Source of the DNA: Termitomyces sp. T153
Lineage: Eukaryota; Basidiomycota; Agaricomycetes; Agaricales; Lyophyllaceae
Assembly (NCBI GenBank): GCA_018296165.2
Contig: JACKQL020000004.1
Coordinates: 124,001-188,000, forward strand
Direction: 5' to 3'
DNA: 64,000 nucleotides
In this document: positions 1 through 9,715 of the stretch, piece by piece
Position numbering within the stretch: the first letter of the stretch is position 1
Layout: each line of letters starts with the position of its first letter
The notes under the pieces: generated by a model
The model's database searches: none
The model's input: the letters and a program-made list of their open reading frames with translations, nothing else
Told to the model about the DNA's origin: nothing
Position numbers and translations under genes: made by a program

Positions 1-1600
1 GTTCAGTGGGGTTGGGAAGGACAGTATATGATCATTTCACCAGGCTTTCATCACAAACTGTCAGGGGCTTTCTCACGCTTGGACCTCTGGATGCGAGTTG
101 GTCATCATTTGGGAAGTAATCGGAAAGGCTGAGAGAACTTAGGTTCAAGTGCTCCATATTCCTCTTGAGAACATGAAATGACTATGTTCTCCTGTGGTAG
201 GGCACGGTTGTCCATGAATTCAGCCAGTAATCCGCTAGATCGAGTGGACATTTGCTGAAACCAAAAGAGTGAACCAACGGCTCAAAAGAAACAAGTTCAA
301 CAAAACTTGGAATCTTTGCGTCACTTCACTCTAACGATCTGAATACTGAGAATTAGAACTCTCTTCTCCTTGTGAGGGTTCTATAGTCTATCGAATGTCC
401 GATTTTTCGCAGTGATCTGGGCTGAGATGAACAATGTAAATGGACAAAAAGATAGAGCGACAACGGAACATGATATAGAAAAATCAATCGTCGCTCCGTG
501 CTTTTGCGCAGCCATGACTATTCTGGGGAAATGGATAATATTTGGCGAGGACAAAGTAGGCGGTCATAGCAGAACGGTTCTGACGTGGTCGTCACGAAGG
601 AGGGAGGGGTGAGCACTTCTCAGAACGCCAAACGATCGAACACCCGTATTAAGCCAAAAATACACAAGAGGACATGTAGGATTGGCGAATTCCTTCTATG
701 TATGTATACTGTAGTCCAGAAATGCAAACACTATCATGATGATAGCTTCCGGCGTTGATATGAGCATGGTATTATATGATGAACGGCTCGCGTACTCCAC
801 CACAGGTTGGAAGTCCCCATCACGCCAAAGTTCCAGAAAATCTCTCAGATGTTCTGGCCGATCCGTTGAAATACGGTTTATGGAGCGCAAACAAGGAAGA
901 ACACCGAAAGCCGGCATGACTATAGTAATCCCATAATTTTACTAGTGTAGTTGATGTGCCAGGCAAGCGACAATGTGAATATTTTGGAATCTAAGAGAAT
1001 TGAAGACACCCCTGCGATTCACCGTTGCAACGACGCAAACTGCGAAGAAACCGATGACGTTCTGCTTCCTTGACGGGTGCTTACAGAGGGCCTGAGAGTT
1101 CCTAGCTCAAGATTTCCTCTTCGTATGTTGCTTGGTGTTTCACTACATCCCTTACCTTTCCAATATCTATAGATTCAGCTATCAAATGACCATCTCTGAC
1201 ATTTTTTTCTTCTTCATACATGGATGAGTATATTCCACTGTATGAATGACTTCACGGGTTCGATTGCAGGACTAGACCCTTGAAACTGTCAATGCCTCCC
1301 CTCGTCCTATGGACTGCGTTCTGCATCTGTATGCAGCGTTCGGTGAGTATGATTCGTTTTGATTTGCGATGCCATTGCCAATATTTAAATACTTCCGACC
1401 ACCATGAAGGGCCACTTTCTCCACTGAAAAAAAAATGAGAGGATTGGCACTGGAAAAGATTGGCACTAAAAAAAATGCTTTTTGAAGATTCTAGTCATAT
1501 TTCTGGTTGGATTGAGAGGGAATTCCTGACACTGACTTTTCTAGATAAGTCTCGTGGACTGACGCCCGCTCGAAAAACTACAGAAGAGACCATTCCATTT
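1..1600. other. Left-edge stretch without a supported gene
   Basis: I see no reading frame with recognisable protein motifs here on either strand. Open frames are all under 75 codons. The stretch may be intergenic or hold untranslated parts of a gene lying to the left. No repeat or transposon signature was found. Confidence 0.4.
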
Positions 1601-1602
1601 TT

Positions 1603-1687
1603 TCTCTGAACCCCTCGGGCGGCCACGATACAAGAACATTCAAATCCTAGACATGAGAGCCAATGTTAGCCATTACACCGTACTCGA
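1603..1687 (-). pseudogene. tRNA-Glu-like relic
   Basis: On the minus strand this repeats the D-arm of the intact tRNA-Glu 330 bp downstream almost exactly (GTGTAATGGCTAACATT). A shortened anticodon arm still carrying CTCTCA follows, then a T-arm-like GGGGTTC. The 5' acceptor arm is changed, the 3' acceptor strand is missing, and the anticodon stem has lost about four bases, so it cannot fold as a tRNA. It is probably a decayed duplicate of the neighbouring gene. Confidence 0.5.
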
Positions 1688-2016
1688 TAACTCAGAGTAA
1701 TGAAAGAAATGCCTCTGACTTGCTGCTAAATATCGAGTCTACAAGCAATAGCCGCCCGCTGGTTCTGTCAAGGGCGCCAAGTTCGATAATCAGCAATCCT
1801 TATGCGCAATGACATGAGACGCCATGGCAAGTAGAGAAATGGACTTGACCCAGATTTACCCTAGGGACACCTTATCATTTGACATACAAAGTTGAATCAC
1901 CTACGTAGCATTGCCCTCTCCAGACTCCGGAACACACTTGAACTACATACGAAGGCTTTTTGGAATATCAACAATGTCGCTGTTGCAACAAAAGGTAACA
2001 GGGTGTCGCCATGATT

Positions 2017-2105
2017 TCGGATACGGGGAATCGAACCCCGAGCTGCCGCGAAATAAGTGTTAATCAAATGAGAGGCGGCAATGTTAGCCATTACACCATA
2101 TCCGA
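2017..2105 (-). tRNA. tRNA-Glu (anticodon CTC), intron-containing
   Basis: The minus strand folds as a complete tRNA. The acceptor TCGGATA pairs with TATCCGA, the D-stem GTGT pairs with ACAT, the anticodon stem GCCGC pairs with GCGGC, and the T-arm is CGGGG-TTCGATT-CCCCG. The loop reads C-T-CTC-A, giving anticodon CTC (decodes GAG). An intron of about 18 nt sits after position 37, the normal place for eukaryotic nuclear tRNA introns. No other gene overlaps it. Confidence 0.9.
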
Positions 2106-2474
2106 TATTGATAAATCTTTACCACGGCTTTATACCTGTAACCTTTCTGACACAGCGATTGCGCGAAGTTATAACGTTTCAAAGCATGTCAACCTGATGG
2201 TTGATATACTTCGGTCCTGAACTATGTATGTAGTACCTGTGGATTTCTCTTAAAATGGAAGACGGTGGAAGACACGTACAATCAATGCAAGATGTCAACG
2301 TTGCATGTCAACAGGGTGTCGCCCTCAAATGTTCACTAAGCCAGTGTTTACAAAGACAATATTGCGGATACGGTGGTCCGGTCGTGCTTATCGCAAACTG
2401 ATCGCTGTGTTGTCTCTTTGTCAAGATATTCAGCAACTGACGCGTTTATTCGTCATCATCCTACTCATGTCCAC

Positions 2475-2482
2475 TATAAATA
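2475..2482 (+). promoter_or_regulatory. TATA box of the aldo/keto reductase gene
   Basis: TATAAATA lies 79 bp upstream of the start codon at 2561, a normal spacing for a fungal core promoter. It is the only strong TATA-like element near this start. Confidence 0.5.
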
Positions 2483-2560
2483 GCGGGGGGCCGCTTATAA
2501 TAAATTTCCCAAAAGCCCTCATACTTCCATTCAATTCTCCTACCCTTACTCCCAGTATAC

Positions 2561-4299
2561 ATGAGCCCTTCCAACGAACCCGTCGTCCTCCACGAGTTCC
2601 ATCCCAAGAACATGCCGTTCAGGCGCCTCGGCGCCAGCGGCTTGCGTGTGCCAGTCTTCTCTCTTGGGGGATGTGAGTTCGATGATGATATGATTCGAGA
2701 AGATTAGGATGAGTACTGATCCGTGTGTATTGTACTTATAGGGTTGACTCTTGGCGGATCGGTGGTAGGTGATCCTGTTAAGGTTGGTCCGAGAGTTTCG
2801 TTATTCCGCCGCGCAGATTGATAACTTGGGGGATGATGCGTACGCGTGTTCTTAGGAAATCATCAAGACCGCGTTCGATGCTGGAATCAATATGTTCGAT
2901 ACGGCAGAGGTGTATTCAGCTGGAAAGTCCGAGCTTGAGATGTACGTCGTTGTTCTCTCTCCATAATCACCTAGTGGGTGCTCAGATTTGACATTTTTGT
3001 TCTACCAGGGGACGCGTAATCAAGGAACTCGGCCTGCGTCGCACAGATCTTGTCATCACCACCAAGATCTTCTGGGGAACTCGCAAAGGCCCGAACGACG
3101 GTGGGCTCTCCCGTAAACAGTGCGTATCATCTCCTTGGATCAATCCACACGATGAACTCGCTATGACGTGTCAACAGTATTATCGAAGGGACGAAAGAGA
3201 GCCTGAAGCGCCTCGGCATGGATTATGTAGACGTCATTTTTGCGCATCGGCCTGATAATACGGTGCCGATGGAGGAGATTGTTAGAGCGTTTAATTGGGT
3301 GATTGATCAGGGTTGGGTACGTGCCCCGAGAATCCTTTCGACGTCTCAGCGTGTGATATTAATCGCTTGATAAGGCGTTTTATTGGGCTACGTCGGAATG
3401 GAGTGCGAGGGAGATTGAAGAGGCGTTCCGTAAGCACTTGTGTTCTTGAAGTCTTTGAAGATTGCTTACAGCAGTTCTTAGACGTCGCTGAGAAACTCAA
3501 TCTCGCAGGTCCCATTGCGGAGCAATGCCAGCACCAGTTTCGTCCCTCATTTTTCTCGCAGCACGCTTGAGATTCACATCGTTTATAGCATGTTCCATCG
3601 TGAACGTCCAGAGAAAGAATACGAGTACGTTTGTCTTTCCTTTCTCGCCTCGATCGATCGACACAATCGTGTTAACCCCTTACCCAGCCCCCTCTACCGC
3701 AAATACGGCCTCGGAACCACAACATGGTCTTCCCTCGCTAGTGGACTCCTTACTGGAAAGGTTTGACGATCTTCATCCAGCACGAGTACCGTTCTCACAA
3801 AATTATCTGGATTTAGTATAACGATGGTATTCCTGAAGGATCGCGCTTCGCTACGACAGCTATGTTCAAGAATACTGTCGAGTCGCTTCAGACTGAAGAA
3901 GGCAAGGAGAAGATCAGGAAGGTTAAGGAGCTTACGAAGCTCGCTGCTGATGGTATATAGGCTTCCCAATCTATCTTGCCTCCACTCTGACGTTATTTGT
4001 CTCGTAGAACTGCAAACCACCCCCGCAGCACTAGCCCTCGCGTGGGTCGCGAAGAACCCCAACACCTCCACCGTCATACTCGGCGCGTCGACCGCTGAGC
4101 AGCTCAGGGACAACTTGAAGGCTGTGGAGGTTCTGCCAAGGCTTACGCCTGAGATCTTGGAGAAGATTGAGGGCATCTTGAAGAATAAGCCTTCGCCTCC
4201 TGTACGTGCTCTCCTTCTGACGTGGAGCGTTTTGCTGATTTTTTTTGTTGGTAGAATGATTATGGGCGTCCGGGGCTGGATGTACATGGCCGGCTTTGA
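2561..4299 (+). CDS. Aldo/keto reductase, potassium-channel beta-subunit type
   Basis: A predicted cytosolic NADPH-dependent oxidoreductase of the AKR superfamily, similar to fungal voltage-gated K+ channel beta-subunit-like proteins. The start is followed by [20 protein letters not shown], the typical N-terminus. Later exons give [13 protein letters not shown] (catalytic Asp and Tyr region), [10 protein letters not shown] (catalytic Lys), DVIFAHRPD (catalytic His), a [18 protein letters not shown] barrel segment and [14 protein letters not shown], the NADPH-binding C-terminal motif. It ends [14 protein letters not shown] then TGA. About nine short introns interrupt it, the first starting at 2673 (GTGAGT). 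All barrel landmarks are present in order, so the gene looks intact. The physiological substrate cannot be told from sequence. Confidence 0.9.
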
Positions 4300-4554
4300 G
4301 ATAGGTCGCTAGTAGGTTAATAACATAAATATGTAGAAGGTGTACACTGGCTAGATAGGTCAGAAATTGCGTTAAGAATAGTTGTGGACTTTGAAGACGC
4401 GTCGAGGTACGCGTCTGGTCATGTGATCTAAAGAACAGCCTGCCCTCAACGACATCGTGACACGTACGGCTGCTTGCAAACTAGACCGACGTCTTATTAA
4501 AAGAGTCTTCCAGGAGCGAAGGTATAGCCTTCATTGTCGTTTGAATTTAACACG

Positions 4555-6563
4555 ATGGTTTGTTGTGACATGACCGTGCTGAAAACTTGAAATCTAATAA
4601 GATCTGTCTTCATTATTACAGGTTGTTTTAGCAGCTTCGATATGTACAAAAGGCGGTAAAGGTGAGTGTTACAACCCTTTCGAAGACGGAAACAGATTGG
4701 CATGGTGTTATAGCCGTTATATCTCGTCAATTTCGGGACATGACACGGGCAAGAATTGAGTCTCTCCTCGCATCTTTCCCGAAAGTCATCCCCGCAAACA
4801 CTCAACACACCTCCGTCGAAACATCCGACGTTAGATACGTCTACCAGCCGCTAGAAGACCTCTATATCCTCCTCATAACGAACAAGGCCTCTAATATTCT
4901 GCAGGACATCGATACACTACATCTTTTTGCGCGTGTTGTCTCGGACCTCTGCAGGAGCGCAGACGAGCGCGAGATTCTGAAGAATTCGTTTGAGCTGCTT
5001 GGGGCGTTTGACGAGATTGTGAGCATGGGGTATCGGGAGAACGTGAATCTGTTGCAGGTGCGCAACGTGCTGGAGATGGAGAGTCACGAGGAGAAAATAC
5101 AGGAGATTATCGCCAGGGTGTGTTTGTTCTCTCACCGTCATCATCGGCATTGTGGCTCTAGATTCTTACACTATGGTTGCCTGTGCAGAACAAGGAAGCG
5201 GAAGCGAAAGAAGAGCTTAAACGCCGTGCAAAGCAGTTGGAGATGCAGCGCCGGGAACAGCAACGACGGGCAGCTGGTACAGGCGGAAGCAGTTACCTCG
5301 GCAGTGGGAACTCGATGTATTCGCCCGTGCCGCGCTTTGAGGCGCCTGAGACACCCGTGCCTATCACGCGCACCACTTCGACGGCGGCTGCACGCCCGCC
5401 GGCGTTCAAGGGCACAGGTATGAAGCTGGGCGGTAAGAAGACGAAACAGGCAGAGCTGATCGATGCGCTTGGGGGGGATGTGGCTGCGAGAGTTGCGACT
5501 TCGGATATTTCGGTCCCTCCTACACCATCAGCGTCTTCTCAGCCCCAATCTTCGGCTGCTCCAAAGCACGATGGACGCGGCAGCTTGCCCGAAGTTCAGA
5601 CGGAGAGGTACGTAACTTCTTTCGCCTACTTGTCAAGGGTTCTCTCCACATGTCAAATGTTGAATGTTCTGCCGTATTTGCAGCGTGCACATCGCCATCA
5701 AGGAGTCAATTTCCCTCTCGCTTCTTCGGGACGGTGGCGTGGAATCGATGGAGCTCAAGGGCGACATGAACCTCCAGATCTCAGATGCAGCTCTCGCGCA
5801 TCTGCGGATCGCTCTATCTTCGCCGCCGACGGATTTCGGTGGGAACGCACTGCAGTTCAAGCAACACCCTAATGTTGCAAAGTTCGCACCGGGCCAGGAA
5901 CGCGTTGTTGCGCTCAAGGACCCAGCACGGGCGTTCCCTGTTGGACAGACCTTGACTGTGCTAAAGTGGAGATACGCTGGCACAGACGAGAGTAACGTTC
6001 CACTGTCCAGTAAGTTTCGTCATACATCCCAAGTCCAGTTACCTTCTAATCAAGTTATACACTCTTACGCGCGTATAGTCAATTGCTGGCCTTCGCCCTC
6101 GAATGACGGAACTTGTGAGGTCAGCATCGAGTACGAACTAGAGAATGAGAACGTTACGCTCTACGACGTCATCATATCCATTCCCCTCCCGTAAGTCCCA
6201 GCCGTCCCAAATTTCGCCTTCCTATCCCTAACTCAACCTTATTCTCTTCTCCGAAATCACAGAACCGGCTCGTATCCCACCGTATCTTCACACACAGGCG
6301 AGTGGTCCCTCGACCCAGGTTTACACTCCTTAGCATGGTCCATCCCACGTATATCCGCGACAGACGAAACGCGCTCGGGATCTATGATTTTTACTGTGGG
6401 AGGAGACGATGCGAGCGCGTTCTTCCCGGTTCAGGTGACGTTTGTTGGCCAAGGGAGCCTTGCTGGCGTCGTTGTGGCGTCGGTTAGCAAGGTTGAAGGT
6501 GAGGACGTACCAGCGTTTTCGGTGGATGCGGTTGTTTCGACTGAGGAGTACCTTGTGGTTTGA
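4555..6563 (+). CDS. RET2: Coatomer subunit delta (COPI)
   Basis: The delta subunit of the COPI coat, which drives retrograde Golgi-to-ER vesicle budding. Exon 1 is only the ATG at 4555. A 64-bp intron follows, then exon 2 (4622-4661) encodes VVLAASICTKGGK, the conserved delta-COP N-terminus. The longin-like domain continues (SRQFRDMTRARIESLLASFP), then the region around LYILLITNKASNILQDIDTL, a charged linker (KEELKRRAKQLEMQRREQQR), and the C-terminal mu-homology domain from VHIAIKESISLSLLRDGGVE to STEEYLVV. All expected blocks are present over about 530 residues. A second COPI subunit gene (SEC26) lies 22 kb downstream. Confidence 0.95.
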
Positions 6564-6942
6564 GCATGTGTATGTGTAGAATACCCAAAAAAATTTGCGT
6601 TTCGTTTACTCTGATGAGATTTGTTTTTATTTTAAAGATGGTCGATTCTACCAGGATGCTTGTCTTTCGTTTGATCCTTGACGACTCGTTCGAGTTCGCG
6701 CCGAGCCAGAAGCCTGTTGTTGAGCTCGGGGACTTGTCATGGTGTTTCTGATGGTGTTTCTGTTGGCTAGACCTTGGTCGTGCTGAACTCTATCGTATGG
6801 TCTAACTCGAGTCTTGTCATACTATCCTTGAATGACAGCGCCTCAGGCTTGACACGTCGTTGAGCCACAACTGGACGTGCTTGGTCTCCTGAACTACCTC
6901 TGACTTCTCAGGTAAGGTCTTACTGATACTCGTGAGCAGTTA
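6564..6942. other. Intergenic stretch
   Basis: Downstream flank of the coatomer delta gene. No coding signal was seen up to the start of the minisatellite. Confidence 0.4.
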
Positions 6943-7086
6943 TATTTGAAAATAAGACAGTATTATTCACACAGCCGATATTTGAAAATTATACAGTATT
7001 ATTCACACAGCCGATATTTGAAAATTACGCAGTATTATTCACACAGCCGATATTTGAAAATTACACAGTATTATTCACACAGTCGT
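6943..7086. repeat. 36-bp minisatellite, four copies
   Basis: Four head-to-tail copies of a 36-bp unit beginning TATTTGAAAATTA and ending TTCACACAGCCGA. They differ at only a few positions (ATAAGACAG, ATTATACAG, ATTACGCAG, ATTACACAG). The unit is a multiple of three and one frame stays open, giving a 12-residue repeat around QYYSHSRYLK. There is no sign that this is translated. Copies abut directly with no spacers. Confidence 0.9.
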
Positions 7087-7202
7087 GACTTAGAGTTCAA
7101 TGCTACTCAACTTAGTAAAGCCGTTTGAACAGCTGTACCGAGACCGTGAATTCTCCGATATCAATGTATATTCATGGCATTTTACAGCGACTCGGAAAAC
7201 TA

Positions 7203-7790
7203 CTACAACGTTGCCTTCGTCTTATTCGTCTTCTTGAGTTGGCCGTTACCCTCTATTTCCCAGACCTCCACCTCAGTGACCCTCTGATTATCCTTCAAAG
7301 CTTGTCTCTCATGCTGTAACCAGATCGAGTGGGGATCAATAGTCTCTCCCAAAAGTACGTATACCTTTCCAGAGACCGATTCTGCGAACTCTTTAAATAC
7401 TCCGCTCCAATCGTTGATATGAGCAGCGTCCGCTTTCGCGAAGTCACTGACAACCCCCAGTATGAGGCGACAGTTATAAGGAACTTTCGTATCCTTTTTC
7501 CCGATCCAATGCTTGGTGATATAATGCTGTGCTTGCTGCAGCTGTCCCGTTGTTTCATGCGTAGTGTAGCCGCTGTAGAAGCAGGAAGGGTTGAGGTTCG
7601 CATGAGGCCCCTTGATGTACGATATAGCCTTAATAATGCTGTGCTTGCTGCAGCTGTCCCGTTGTTTCATGCGTAGTGTAGCCGCTGTAGAAGCAGGAAG
7701 GGTTGAGGTTCGCATGAGGCCCCTTGATGTACGATATAGCCTTATCGACGGCACTATTTTGAAATTTGTATACATTAGATAAAATGATCT
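7203..7790 (-). pseudogene. Conserved hypothetical gene, frameshifted by tandem duplication
   Basis: The C-terminal part reads cleanly on the minus strand from about 7640 to the stop at 7203. It includes KGPHANLNPSCFYSGYTTHE, NCRLILGVVSDFAKADAA, INDWSGVFKEFAESVSGKVY and VLLGETIDPHSIW. It looks like a conserved fungal protein of unknown function; I do not recognise a named domain. A direct 112-bp duplication shifts the frame between the two copies. Before duplication the reading frame would have run in from the other side as YKFQNSAVDKAIS. No convincing start codon or upstream exon was found, so this is a broken gene or a 3' remnant. Confidence 0.55.
7521..7744. repeat. 112-bp direct tandem duplication
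   Basis: Positions 7521-7632 and 7633-7744 are two adjacent copies of the same 112 bp, beginning ATAATGCTGTGCTTGC and ending CGATATAGCCTTA, identical by eye except at the ends. Near-identity points to a recent event. Because 112 is not a multiple of three, it breaks the reading frame that crosses it. Confidence 0.9.
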
Positions 7791-8879
7791 CAGTTGGTAG
7801 CGATCGTCAACTTTTTTTCTAACGATGCAGCAGAGTTCATGGGTGCTACAGAAGCTGATGTGATGTGGAGAATTGCGAATACGAGACAGTGAGATCATCA
7901 AGATGGACTTCATGTTGTTGAACGTAGAGAGGCAATTGAGTTGAATGAGGATGGAGAATAATCGGCCAGCGATTTTGTTGTAAGTTGTCATTCCAGACGT
8001 GAGGAATAAATTCATTTGTTCTACGGTTTTTAAATGGTACATCCAGGAACTAACAGGCGTTAAATCGTGATCTTTCCATCAGTAAGTAAGTGTCACCATC
8101 AAATTGAAATCATAAACGTCGGGCTTACAGCGGATCCGTTGGCATCGTTCTCTAACCGCCGGCGATTTCAAGCGTTCTTTCAAGTTCTTGAGAAACGATA
8201 TCACTCACACAAACGAATGAAATTGTTGTAACCAAGTCCACACGTAAAAAAGACAGACCAACATCGGGGAAAATAGTGAAATATTGATATAGCGGGAAGA
8301 GATCAGGTGGCGTCAGGGTGGCAAGGCGCTTCAGAATGATCTGCTATCCATCAAAACAGCGGGACGTATAGAACAATGGGGATGTAATGCTCGGGAGTTG
8401 TCGCATCATGACCAGGTGTCGTCAAAGTAACATGGCGGTTTCAGAACTTTGATCTTCTGCTATCATGAAGAAATCTGCTGGATGAGTGCTGTCGTCAGAG
8501 ACGTATATCATTATGTACAACAACTGCGAACATGCGTCTCAAATTGGCTTCCTGAAATCTTCCCTGCGGTGCGCTAGTCAATCGGCAGAGACACCTCAAC
8601 CAGCCTCCAAGACGGAAGTTCTACAAACGGAATCGAGTACAGATCAATATTTACATCAAAGTTAATAATGTATCACTGGGGTAAGTTTGAGCCGAACATA
8701 CTTATTTCTTTGATGGGCAGTGCTGGAAAGGAGATTACCGACGGAACGTTGATTTTTTCCATCACTGCCAGAGTCACGTACGGTTGTCCACGGAAACAAA
8801 AGATCTGACTGTGGAATCAAATCAGCTGAGGTCATGTACAAAAAATCCCGGGTTACATAAACAGTGGTTCAGTGGTATT
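7791..8879. other. Stretch without a supported gene
   Basis: No convincing coding signal. Two imperfect copies of a roughly 50-bp segment occur around 8303-8350 and 8411-8465 (both run from CAGGTG-TCGTCA-like sequence through GGCG and TTCAGAA to GATC and CTGCTATC), suggesting an old local duplication. Confidence 0.35.
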
Positions 8880-8885
8880 TATAAA
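8880..8885 (+). promoter_or_regulatory. TATA box of the interrupted host gene
   Basis: TATAAA, within ATTTATAAAG, lies 40 bp upstream of the ATG at 8925, suggesting that this small gene was an active transcription unit before the copia insertion. Confidence 0.45.
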
Positions 8886-8924
8886 GTCTAGAGAATCTGA
8901 TCGACAGATATCAGAAACATCTCA

Positions 8925-9254
8925 ATGACAGAAACTTCGCTCCCCGAGACCACTCATGTATTGCAAAGCGATAAGATCGTCGATCCCACCATAGACAAGG
9001 TCAATCGTATACTCACCTATCGAGACATATCCGTATAATGTTTCTGGTACAGGACCCCTCGCATTGGACTGTGCAACGTGATCTTATACCTGACGTGCAC
9101 CTTGTCATCTTCCAAAATAAGCATATTGGCTACGTCAGCTACAATCCGCCAAAAGGCTTCACAGCAGAGGAACTCGTAGAATTCAAGGGCGCCAAAGAAA
9201 GTCGTTTTGATTTGGAGAAAGCGAGAGCTGTAATTGCGCAGAGAGATGAGAGAG
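8925..9254 (+). pseudogene. Small host gene, 5' part, split by copia insertion
   Basis: Exon 1 (8925-8999) begins MTETSLPETTHVLQSDK. A 53-bp intron (9000-9052, ending TGGTACAG) joins it in frame to DPSHWTVQRDLIPDVHLVIF. The frame continues through KGFTAEELVEF to AQRDER and is cut by the 5' LTR at 9255. The remaining codons lie beyond the 3' LTR, at 14364-14440. With the element and one copy of its 5-bp target duplication removed, the frame runs unbroken to TAG. The protein would be small and hydrophilic; I recognise no domain. The clean rejoining makes the gene model more credible than the short frames alone. Confidence 0.65.
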
Positions 9255-9589
9255 TGTTGAGAGATGACTTGTACCGACCACTCGTGTACGTCATCACGCT
9301 GTGTTATCAATTTCTACTTTCGGAATACACTAGCCACCACATACCGGGTGGCGATCGATACTGGCTATCAAACCTTATTTATTTTCCCCTAGATAGACAT
9401 ACGATACACGAAAGCCACCCTCAGTCGACCACATATTATTGGAGTGACTGAGGGTGAGCAAATTACTTACTTCCGACTTACCTACAACTAAATAATCACC
9501 TGTAGACTTCTGTATTTCTCTACAGGTATAAATTTACTTAGTCGACCACATATTATTGGAGTGACTGAGGACTTCTGTATTTCTCTACA
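9255..9589 (+). repeat. 5' LTR of the copia element
   Basis: 335 bp, TG...CA. It contains a TATA-like TATAAAT near 9525 and two internal copies of GTCGACCACATATTATTGG, the first bounded by the inverted CCTCAGTC/GACTGAGG. A short segment CTTCTGTATTTCTCTACAG also occurs twice near the 3' end. Confidence 0.97.
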
Positions 9590-9602
9590 GGTTATAGGCC
9601 CC
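9590..9602 (+). promoter_or_regulatory. Candidate primer binding site
   Basis: GGTTATAGGCCCC starts directly after the 5' LTR. It resembles, with two swapped bases, the GGTTATGAGCCC site by which many copia elements pair with the anticodon half of initiator tRNA-Met. The position is right; the primer identity is inference. Confidence 0.45.
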
Positions 9603-9715
9603 GTTAGCACTTCAATTACGTTGAGCCTCAGCTCCGTTTTTTTTTTCGACTCACTACAAACCCACACATTTTTTTTTCTTGGCCCCCTACATCCAACTAA
9701 ACACCCACAACCGAG

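Noticed and set aside
3694..4287. 197-codon minus-strand open frame
   Set aside because: Antisense shadow of the aldo/keto reductase exons; it has no motif of its own.
6943..7086. CRISPR-like regular repeats
   Set aside because: The 36-bp units abut directly with no unique spacers, and the genome is eukaryotic. It is a minisatellite.
7745..8042. N-terminal extension of the frame starting MYHLKTVEQMN at 8042
   Set aside because: It joins the conserved part only through the frameshifted duplicate copy and lacks conserved motifs. The ancestral frame entered differently.
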